Assembly (NCBI RefSeq): GCF_022539315.1
Contig: NC_066322.1
Span: 16,006,765 to 16,070,764, forward strand
From: Serinus canaria
Lineage: Eukaryota; Chordata; Aves; Passeriformes; Fringillidae
Reading direction: 5' to 3'
Length of the DNA: 64,000 bases
This document shows, piece by piece, positions 51,701 to 63,700 of the stretch. The notes below the pieces were generated by a model. The model was not told where the DNA came from and searched no databases. It saw nothing but the letters and a program-made list of their open reading frames with translations. Position 1 is the first letter of the stretch, and each line of letters starts with the position of its first letter. The translations under genes and the position numbers were made by a program.

Positions 51701-54700
51701 CTTTTTAAAATGTATTTTACTTGTTTTATATTTATGGGAAAATTATTATGACTTTTCCATAATATGACATTGATGTTTAACAGATATTTACAAGTGCTCT
51801 CCTCACTGACAAGCACACTGGCATGTTTTGGGGGTTTCTGAATCTTGTGTAGCATTTTAAATGACAACAGTGACTAGAAAATGCTGTAGGGTAAAGAATA
51901 ATTCTGTACTATTAGACATCAGTAGAAGTATTGAAAATCTGCAAGTCACAGAACAGATGAAAAGCCCACACCATAAAACTATGCGAGACAAAAAGCTGAT
52001 CATACATACATAATTTTCTGATTAAAAATAACTTGGTTGTCAGCATCTCCTATGACCAATGTAACATAGTGAAAGTCTGGCGCTGTCCTCTTTGTCTGGA
52101 GCTGCTCATAGTTTGTTAATTTGATGGTTACTAAGATTTCGGCCAACGTGTCACTGTATTTGGGAAGCTAGGGAAAATGACACAGAAGACAGAACTGCTA
52201 AAATATGCAAAGGAAAATATATGCCCCTCCATAAATTTCTGTCTGTTGACACAAGCACAAAAACTCAAGCCATTTGAATTTGTACAATTTTATTTGTTCT
52301 TCTGAGAGACACTGATTTTCAGTACTAACTTGGTCATCAGTTAAATATCCTAAGTTTGATTCAGTACTGAGAATCAAGGACAAAGAGAAATATGCAAGAA
52401 TATAATTTGTTATATAGAAGTTATATTTTGGCATCCCCAACATTCCTCCATACGATATTTATAAATTTTTAAATCATTCTGAGAATTGAGCTACTCATCT
52501 GGTATTATGTCAAATGAAAAGTAAACTAGGAATGATTGTTATACCAATAGAATTTCACACATCTATTGAGCTTTTTATTTCAAATGTGTCTTCATTTCTA
52601 CCAACTTTAAGGTTACTTTTCAAATTTGGCATTTTAGAAAACTAGAGCATCTTTGTGGTCCATATATATAAAAAAAAATGCATATCACAACCTCAAAGTT
52701 CTTGATTACACATAGAATTGTACCCTTCCTTTGAAAGAGCACCAGCTAGGTTAATGTAATAACTTACTGTTTCTCTGTATTCCTAAGTGTGCTGTAGAAA
52801 ATAAACATGCATTAATACCATTTCAGTAAGCTGTATTTGGATGTTTTGCTGTCTCTAGGGTTTGTTTAAATTCAAGATACAAGAGACCTCTCAGACTCAC
52901 ATATAATGCTAGAATGTGAATAGACTGGTATACATCTGTAACATAAAATGATATCAAGACAGGCCAATATATTATGGGGAATGTCTGTTCCAAGGCTCTC
53001 CTTTGAGATTTAGGAGTTTCATTCTACCTGCTAAGCTGGAAGGAGGTCACAATATTGTGTGATCTTCTATCTGTGAAGACTCAGAATTGCTTTAAGTCAG
53101 TACTTGCTTTTTCCTTTAATAATACCAGCATAAAACCGTAAAATAAATATAAAAGAATGTACCTGTTCAATTTCAAGTTCATATTTTGGAAGGTGCAAAA
53201 CAGACTCTTTTATCTGGTTTCCAAAAGGAGGATGTCTGTTCAAAATCTGCAAAGATGTAAATCCAAGGAATCAAAGTCATATGAGTAATTATGTTAGCAA
53301 CAAAAGCCCCTTTCACTCTTGGTTCTCTACTGTCAGTGATGCCCAGAATAGCAACATTACCAAAAGGAAATTCCAACACTTTTACATGTTGCTACTCCTT
53401 CAGTTCAATTAACAGCCAATCAACTACCAATGACTACTCAGGTTTTATATGGGATGACTCTTCTATGCTGCACAAGTTTTAACTAAAACAGAACAAATTA
53501 CAAGAAAAAACACAAAAGGATCCAGAAATGAGAAATCAAATTTCCAAAGTCAAAACAGAAAAACCTAAGTAAGATTTAGAAGTCTGTTATATCTTCCAGA
53601 AGACTGAAACACCAGCTTCCCCAGAAAAGAAGCCAAAAGCCAAAGAACGAGTCCTAGGGTAACACCTTTCCTAAAATAAGAAGTGCTTTATGGATGATTT
53701 AGAAGATTTGTATTCTACTCCTATCTCAAACTTGCAATAATGGAAATTTGGGATTTTCATAATTAAGATACACTAGGAGAAACTGTAAATACATATTCCC
53801 TTTTATATTTTTCAACACTCCTAACAGAGAAGTGCATATTGTCCTTTGTTACAAACCATGTTAATGATGAAATTCTACATACTTAAGCATCTGCTTTCCA
53901 CAGCCAGCCAAATCAGTGAAATCATCATTCACATTAAGTTTGCTACAACAAAACATCATACACATTTTAAAGGAAAACAAGCAGTAGCTGCACAGTTTTT
54001 AAAATTCTACTAGTTAAAATGAATAAATCACCTAAACATCTAAATTTTGCTATGGTCATACAGCAAATATATATTTACTATACTGCTTTTACTGGCAACA
54101 TTATTAATCCTCAGTATTTTCCTATCATATTTATCTATGTACAAAATAATATGTTACCAATTCAAGCTCTCTTGCATTTATGTCTTCAATTTTTTTAAAT
54201 GATGTGAGCCCAGCATTTACCATAGCATTTGACAATGATACACCTGTGAAAAACATGTATACAAGTTTTATGCTGTTAAAGGACAATGAATAACTTCAAA
54301 TTATTCTAACAAATGCATTACAGCAGGTAAACCCAAAGCATAAATAATTCTATGTTACATTTGATGCATCATTCTGCCCAGAAAATCACTAAACTTATTT
54401 TTGTTTAAGTATTTCAGTAGTAGTTAATTTCTCCATTAATAAAGAGAAAAAGAAATGCAATACAAGCCAAACATGAAAATATAGAATATTTCAATGATGA
54501 CAACTTTTGCATTCTCTACAGTAAAACAGATCTTAAATCACTTTCTACAGGAGTCAAGAAATGTGTTCTGTATATATATGATAAAAAAAGCATGCCACAC
54601 AGTATTCCTTGTCTCAGAATGTTTTCCCTATTCAAGAAATTATTTAATTATGTTAAAATCATAAAGACCTCAATGTATTTGAACAAGCTAATAATGAAAT

Positions 54701-57700
54701 TCAATGAAAAAGAAGTATTTATTATAATCTTCTACAAGTCATTCCAGCAGTAGCAAAAAACCTTCCCACAACATGCAAGCCACAAAAGCAGAGAATCCCA
54801 CGAACACTTTTATTTCTCTTCACGATTCACTGTACTTCCAGTGAGATTTAGATTTGTCACACCATATGAAAAGGCATTTAACTGACCTGGCATTACAGCG
54901 TATTAAAACAACTGCAATGATTGTAGGTAAAAAATAGTACCAAATACTTAGAATAAGCATTTGGATCCTTCTCACACAGTTCTACTAAAGAACTTGTGTA
55001 AGTTCTGCTAAAGAACAAGTGTAAGAAATCTGAAAATTAAGTGGGAAAACTCTTTATATACTTTTAGGTTGTTTCTTGGAAGACATTACTGTAATCTTAT
55101 AAGAAAAGACTTAACTCAAGAATTTAATAATTTAGAGAAACAGAAGACCTTTTGTCTTTTTATGTGTCTTTGAACATCTTTTGGGTCTGACTTGGGGAAA
55201 ACATCTTTTACCATCTGCCTGCTCCTTTGCAGAAGCTCTGCAGTTTGAATACTGAGAACTCTCATATATTACTTCTGCTGCTAGAGCTGCTGCCCTGTTT
55301 CTTTATAACTGAAGCTGAAGATTAACTCTTTTATCCTAATTCCTAAAACAGTAGAAGGATTTCTGCCGGTGAAGAGAACACCAGATATAAATAAGACTTT
55401 TTCTCTTTATTTTCATCTACACTTCTGAGCAAAAAGAATAAATGGGAGTGGAAGTAAAATTGAACAAGTAGTAAACGTCATAAATCCTGTATGACAACTG
55501 ATCATTATCCTGTCTGTCAGAACAAGCAAACAGAAATCAAACCTACCATTCAGTAACATGGAGGAATATCATTATTGGACAGGAGCTGTAGAAATGCAGT
55601 AAGAATTCAACTGAAATATCAGTCTCAGTAAGGCCAAGTGTCAGTCAAAGAACTGTCACTTTTATAATGGAAATACTGACTAATAAGGCATTTTTAAGGT
55701 TCAAAAACAGCACACTGAGATAAGAGTTTAAAAATTAAGGATTTCTGAATATGCTACATGGTATCAGCAAATTTCTCAGAACTTAATTCATTTAACTTCA
55801 GAAAGAAACAGAAGAAGATTAGCAGCCATAGGCAGAGGTTAAAAAATCACATCATACTACAGGCATCAATTCAGTGTTTGATTCAGGAAAAGAGTGAACT
55901 GTCAGTAGAATGTTCAAAAGAAGCTTGGGAGGGGAACAAATGTCACTTTGGAAGTTAGCAGTTCTTTGTAACATATGCTGCAAGAGCTATGACAGCATAA
56001 GAAAAAAGTACCCAAAAAAGGAAAATTGGACAGAGATGTCTGTATATACACCTCTGATTAAAAAACTAAACGTGACTTTATTCTACTGAATATAGTGTAC
56101 AGGGAAGGATTTGTCTACACTGCAAGTGCCATATTTATCCCACGCATCCTAACTCCACAGAAATGCTGAACATGAGGCAGATTCCTCAGATGATTGTGTC
56201 AACATTGCTACAGGTGTGGGGTAGTGGAAATGTGTTCCCAGCACTGTGCACTGTGCTGTGCACAAGCTATCAAGCCCTGCCCTTGCTTTGAATCCACATG
56301 AATGAAGTCTTACAGCCTCTGCCCTTGAGCAGGCAAGCCTGTAAGGTTCTGGACCTGATGGACCTCTGGGTTTAGCCATTCTCTAATTTGAAGATCTCTG
56401 TTCTACACTGTTCAGTGCAGAGCTGATGTGTCTCTAAAGAAGAAATACAGAGAATGCTGCAGTGAATGTTGAAAGCACAAAGGCATGAAAAGACCAGACA
56501 TCAAAGCAGGAAGATACACTACTACCTCAAATAAGTATGACTACATTTTTATAAAACAGAAGACTTAAAAATTTCTGAACTCCTTTTCAAATAATTATGA
56601 CAAGCCTGTACTTCCAGCCAGAATTTCATTCAATAACAGGATACAGTGAAAGGAAGATTATTAGAAACTTTTGATCATCACGTGTATTAGAACCTCATGC
56701 ATAATAAATTGATTTATATTTCATGATTCCATCCTTCTCAATGTGAATTAAAAAGTTTTAATGCATACAAGTAAGAGGACCTACAGCAACAGCTGCCTGG
56801 AAAGGAAGGCATAGCCTAGTCAGGGACCCGCAATCACATCAATGTGGAATATGCCTGGGATACTGAGAGGAATTTAAGGAATAAGAACAATTCTGAAATA
56901 CTTTGAAAGCCTTAAGAAAATTACTAAAGAGCTTGCTTTTGTTATGCCAGATTTGTCTGACAACTGTGGTACTCAATTGTGGCAAATAAGTAATTAGCAG
57001 ACTTATTCAATTATGTACGTAGATACCACAGAAATCAGCAGACTAATTATGAGTTGTGATTCTTTGTCAAGATTACACTTTTATAATTTTTAACTAGTAC
57101 CTACCAATTTTTTCCAATTGTTTAGACACATGAAGTGAATTTTCCCAAAGTCTGCACCTGAAACACTTTGCCAAAATCAGGGAGTTTAATAAAGCAGAGA
57201 AGTTATTCTTAGATGATGCCAGAAAGTCAGATAGCCCTGCAAAAAGAAGATTGACTTATGTTTATAAACTAAAATGTAGCTTATTAGGATATGTACCAAA
57301 AAAAAACTAATTAAATTTTACCATACATCTAGTAACTCTCAAGCCATTTCTAAATATTCTGCCAGTATCTTGTGTCAAAGTAAAGTCTTGAATAGGAATA
57401 CATCCCAGCTGAGCCTGAATGAGACTAGAAAAAGAATGGGTTTGTAAACAAAGAACAACATCAAAGTTTTTAATGGGAAAAAAAAGGAAATCCAGAATAG
57501 AAACAACGAAATACAAGATTTGGTCCTCTGCAACATGACAAAAAATTTAGCAGGGACTTCAACAGCCATTAAATGGGAGTTTTTCAATAAAAAATAAAAA
57601 GGCAATATAATATTTACCAGTTTACTTTCATTTCTCTTGTTTTTATCTTCCCCTCCATTGGAAACCTATGCATGAAAACATGCATATTTTCTACAATTCA

Positions 57701-60700
57701 TTTTATTTATTGTTAAAAAGGAACTTTCAATTTTCAATGTATTTTTTAAATACCTGATAGTTATTTTGTCTTTGTCTTTATTCAAAGTGTTCAATATTTT
57801 CTTTTCATTTGTTCTTAACTTCACATCCACAAATTCTGTGCAGTTGGAGATCATTGTAATCTGTAATAATTAAAGGTTTTTAGTAATTGCTTTAATTTGC
57901 CATTTTTTCTATTACTTCTGCTATTTTTTTTAAAGAACACTTAAAAAATTTTATTGTCTCAACAGTATGACTGCGAAGACACAATCCATCAGTTTTTTAA
58001 TACTGACCAGCTTTCTTTCCTCTTCCTATAGAGGCTATTAATAAAAGGGGAAAATTTTTCTTTCAGCTTTTAGATTGCTATTTCAGTTGAGGTTATCTAA
58101 AATCAACCATACACATTACTAACACTTTATACAAGGAACAAAGAAATACAAACAACTTTTTCTGTTATGTATTCACCCCACTTTCTTCACACTTTAACAA
58201 CAAAGATAGTCACAGCAGAACAAGTGTTCCATTTTTTTTTTCACAGCAAATCTGTTTTACCACAGTATTTGCTTGAAAACAAAACATCTTGTGCTTCAGA
58301 TAACAACTTGTTAGCTGAAAGAGGAAAGCTGCTTCAAACAGAAAGACAATTCCCTTAAAAGTAAAACCTGCTCTTGATGCAGATGTTTTTCACAACAAAT
58401 GAAACCTACTAAAGCAGAAAACATTAACGCTTTTAATACATAAACAGAACAGCTTCAGCAACTTTGCATCTTCATAAGCAAGGTTAGTGAGCAGAGAAAG
58501 AGTTGGAAATCAAAAGATCTCAAAGTACAGTCTCAAAAATACTCCATATTAATTCAATTAGATGTATTCTCTAAAACTTTATACAAAGCCTGAGCTCTTT
58601 AAAATAAATAACACCTTATGCTTCTTTTTTCAGACTGTTTAAAAACAATTGAACATATGTAATTAAAAAAAAAACTCAAATTACCAATTCATTTAGTGTC
58701 TCAGTTCCCTTAATTGTGAAAAACTGCTTCACTGTATCAAATGCAATGTAATACCATGCCATTAATCTTCCAGTCTCTGTAAAAGAAGAATATACCTTAA
58801 AAATAAGTATGTCAAGTATATTTTAATGGCTTAGTTTTTTAAGCCACAAAATTAAATTAATTTTCTTACTACAGGCCTCTGTGGGATTTACCCCCACTAC
58901 TCAGTATGTTATTGTCCCCAGCTGTGTGATGGACATGACTGAGCCGATCACAGAGTGGCAGAAAGAACCATGTGCAGTGGTAATTCTCTCCAATGGAGAT
59001 TAAGTCCCACTAACACACCAGGCAGCGAACTGTGCTTGCTAAGAAGCCAAACACTTCTAGCAGAGGACCCTAGAGAAGAGCAGGTATTGATAAAACCTGT
59101 CCTTCCTTGCACTGTGCCACAACCAACTATCCTGTCAGTGTTCTGCAATCTTCTAGTCTATAACAAATTTTCAGCAACAAGAGAAGATCTATTCATGAAA
59201 CAAGATTAAGAGAATGAATATCCATGACTTGGTCAAGGAACTTGTCCATATATTCTACTCAAAAAATCCCTCAGATTTTACTCTCTACTACATTTATGTG
59301 CTCTTATTAATGGGTCACAAGGGTAGCTGAGACCCTTCATAGTTCACTTCCATCTCTACATCACTTCTGAAAATTAGTTTATTTGAAACAAGTATTACCT
59401 GTTGGTTTGAAATTATTTGCTTCATCCATCCTGATCAAATCAAAAGCTGATAAATCATTTAAGTTCTTCAGACACAGTTCTGTTAAAAATTTGAAAAATG
59501 TTTTCTGCATGTACTAAAAATACCTCATTCATGTACAAACTACAAACATCATCATCAAATAGTATGAATGTGTACCCCAGTAATTCCACTGAACACAAGA
59601 AAAGGTTTTGGAATCCTTCTATTAAATTTGTTGGTTAACTTCTCTCTGGGGAAACTCCCTGAAAGATAATTGATAAGGACAAGCCAACTGTTTTTCAGTA
59701 AGGCAAAAGTTGCAAAGGAAAAGAAACTAGATGCTGGAATGTAGGCTGCCATATTCAATTTTGAGTGACAGATCAGAGAGCCCACAAGCACTTTTACAAA
59801 AGACTTTTGCTACAGAGCTAACACTGAAATGGTTCAAATTTCAAATACCCACAAGTATTCATGAATCCTTCATTAGAAATTTTCATACTGTATCAGGTGC
59901 ATTTGTATCTATTTCACTAAACCCATTGTGTCAGGTACCTGCATAAGAATGACCAAAGGCTTTTGTTCTCTCTTTTTCAAGATCAAGGCGATATTCAGAA
60001 TTTAGAAGTCACTTAGCACTCAAAGAGATAGTTCCCCTAGCAATCATTCACTTTACACATGAAATATATGAAAACATTATATACATTACTACAAAATATT
60101 TCATGTTGCAGGGAAGAGGATATAGTTTTTAATATCAGAACTGCAAGGAAATATAATCCACACTAAAAATGCATTAATTGAATTCTTCTAGCACTATCTG
60201 TACATTTTAAACCATGCTTTCTCCCATAAAGGCTTATTTAGGTAGTATCGTGCTACATTCCCTCTATTCCTTTCAACCTACATGACAAGAATAGAAAACT
60301 CCTGATGTCAAAGACAGGAAAAGATAGAAAACTACTGAAAGAGGCAAATTTTCTTACTGATATGTACTCCTCTTTTCACTGTTTGCAAGTCACAGTCAAT
60401 GTCCCTCACATTTGGGGAGTTCAAGTGGTAACAAATATACTGTGTTCCTGAAGGCCCTTGAAACCCTTACATAATGAACAGCCTCACCATCATGCCACCA
60501 AGCCCAAAATCAATCACAAATGTTTCCTACACAGTTATGTTAAAAATGTGTAAGTGGAGTCCAAGTTCTACAAATTCCTGGGCATTTTATCTGTCCATTT
60601 TCATGGACCAGATCTTCCAGACATTTTAGCTCCAAATGGTCTGGATGGACTTTCACTGAAGAAAGAAAATTGTATTTGTAGATTTGCAGAACTTGATAGC

Positions 60701-63700
60701 AAGTACTCTTTTATAAATATACTAACATTTAAAGTACTAGAAAACTTACTTTAAAATAAATTAACAAAACAAACCAGTATGCTACTTCTGTATTTAAAGT
60801 TAATAGACAACAATTCACAGATGATTTTGTCCACTGTATGTTGTGTAATGGAATTGCAAATAGCTAAAATGCAGTATTTTTTAAAAAAAGGTTTATAACT
60901 GGGTTTTATTCAACTCCTAGCAAAAAAAAAAAAAAAAAAAAGCCTCTTAAACTCATGCAAGTTTAAATTGTTTCTGGACAAGGCAAAGATGTTTCCATTT
61001 TATATCCTTTGCTTTCAAGGCTAAATTTATGAACGGAAGATGACATTTTCTGAAAAGAACTTTTTTGAAAGTATAGTAACAGAAATTAAAAGGAAAATTA
61101 GGAAGAATGACAAACAAGCAAAATTAAAATATTCTGCTCCATATTTCTGAGCATGTATATGGAGATAAAGTAGGTAAAGGCATTTAATGATTTTCCTCTA
61201 TACAAGAAAAATTTTTCTATCAGTTAAAAGGTACCGATAGTATTTAAAAATATTAATAACAAAATAAAATTATTAACACACAGTAAATTACATTTGTTCT
61301 GCAAATGGATCTGTTGAAATTAATGGATATAGATAATAAACATGGGTGTACCTGCCCTAAATTGCAACATTTTACTGAAAAAAGCTAAGAAGCCACTTAC
61401 CTTGTAATTTTGCTTCAATTCCAACTTTATCTAATCCAGATGAAAAACCTTCATGGCAAAGACAAAAGTTGTTTTAACCTAGTACTATCATACACTTCCT
61501 CCTCAGTGTCATTACCCATTAAAACTGATTTGCTGATTTTTAGGAAGCAGATAAATACCCTGAAGTGTAAAATGTGGGAATATTTATTATACTGCAAACA
61601 AGTAAGAAGTCTTACAGGGTGTAACTATCTAAGTATCAGTAAGAGACTGCTAGAACAGATGTGCAAAGGTAAAAGCTGCAGACATTCCTCCATGTAAAAT
61701 ATCAGAGTCCTAAAAGTTTCAGAAATGTCAGTAGAAACTTCCAGGTACAGTTTTCTTATTTTGGAATATAGGAAACCACCTAAATTGTAACATCCATTCA
61801 AGTACTAGATGTGCTATGTTCCAGCTATAGATCCTTACATAAAATTGTCTCCAGCAATTACCCAATGACTTCAAAATCAGGCGTAGAGCAAGTGGGCAGG
61901 AACAAATATATGGTCAGGGCTGGGGACTGGGATAATGTTCTAGACAAGACAAACTGAAGACATTGGAATTAAGATAACTAGAATTTTATTCTAGAAAAAA
62001 ACTATGAAATACTAGACTATTCTTTTTCTTAGCAGATTACATATTCAGCAGTGCAAAATACATTATGGCTTGATACTGTATTAATACATGGCCCAGTATA
62101 TGAAGATAAAAAGAAATGGATTATGAAGCCGTAAATGTTTTTCACAGTTTTTAAAAGTTATACCATGCTGAAACTCCCACTACTTATGTTAAAGAACAAA
62201 ATGTTATAGGCCACATTGCACATCTTGTTCTCATCACGTTATGAAATAACAGTCTATAAGAAAATGACAGACAAATAAAATGGAAATAACTCATCGTAAT
62301 GCCACAGTTAGATGAATTAAAAAAATAAACTCTAACAAACCATAATGAGTTGGATTTTTTAAGGCTCTAATGTACAAGAATGTTGATCGTATCCATTCCA
62401 AAGCTACACTGACATCCGTGACAGTATGTAGCACTATTTCTGCATTTAAGTGTTCAACAAGGTGCCTGTGCAAGCTAGCACAAAAAAACAAGAGTTAAAA
62501 TGTTAAATGTTTAAATGTTAAATGTACCAATGAGCAATACAAAAAGTGCTAAAACTAATTTTTGAGAAGGAACAAAATCAAACAAACCCCTCCCCTCAAA
62601 CCACAACTGTTCACTGTAATCAGTGAAATTGATAGAACAGTAGATAAAGCAGTAAGATTATGTAGAACAGTAAAGATTATGTAAGTAATTAATAATGCAA
62701 TTTTTTTATTATGGCATAATGCCTAGCAAGCAAAAATAAACTGTCAATAGTGAAGTTCCACATTTACTAGAAAACAAAGTTCCAAGCATTTAAAAATTAC
62801 AGCACAGACATTCTGTGCTGTTGATATTCTAAATATATTTGAAAAATTAAACCTTAATAAAATTAAATGAGTAAAATTTCCTGTTTTACCTTTTAACATC
62901 CCAACTTTCCCACATATTTCTCATGATAATCTCATAACAGCAAATATAGGTCTAATACTTTCCAGACTCTATCATCTAGAAATTCAGAGACAGGGGCTGC
63001 CTTCAATTCCTGCTTTTTGTCTTTGCAATAAATATCTTTCACCTTCCTCAGTTTTCCAGCAGGAATCTAAAACTTTTTTTTTTTTTTTGAGCTTAAGATG
63101 TCCTAAAGATTCTTTTGGCTAATAAAACAAGAGAACATTAACTACCGACAAGCTTGGCTTTATTTTCCTTAATTCTTTCCTGATTTCTTCTAAATAGACC
63201 AAAGAAGCAGCCCAAACCCCACATGAAGAAAAACAGATTCTGCAGACACTATGAAGTTTAGCTACTATCTACAGAGTTACCTGCTACTATCTACTTAGTT
63301 ACCTGCTCTCTATTATATCAGCTCCATTTAACATCTGTATATATCTCTCCCTGGTACTGCAACGAGTCATAATAACTGCTGTGGCAGTAGTGTCAAACTG
63401 AAAAATAAAACCCCAAATAAAAACTGCTCTTTAGTTCTTAGAAAAAAACACAGTTGAATATGCATCACATAGCTGCTGAATCTTCTAAAATTCTTTTCTC
63501 AAAATCCTGTCTAAAATGAGTATTGTATGCCAGTTTCCTACTTTCTCTCTAATCCTCATTCTCTATGTAACCCAAATGTAATCTTCAGATCTTTTTCCAC
63601 TGCAAGGTGAAGCAGTGATTTTTGATGGACAATACAAAAGCAAACAGATTTCTTTCTCAACAGAAAACTTACCTAGGAGTAATTTAAGTATTAATAACCC

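Noticed and set aside
57307..57326. Extending the HFM1 exon to ATG|GTAAAA
   Set aside because: It would add codons and break the conserved TRWLSDF; the T|GTATGG donor restores Trp with the next exon.
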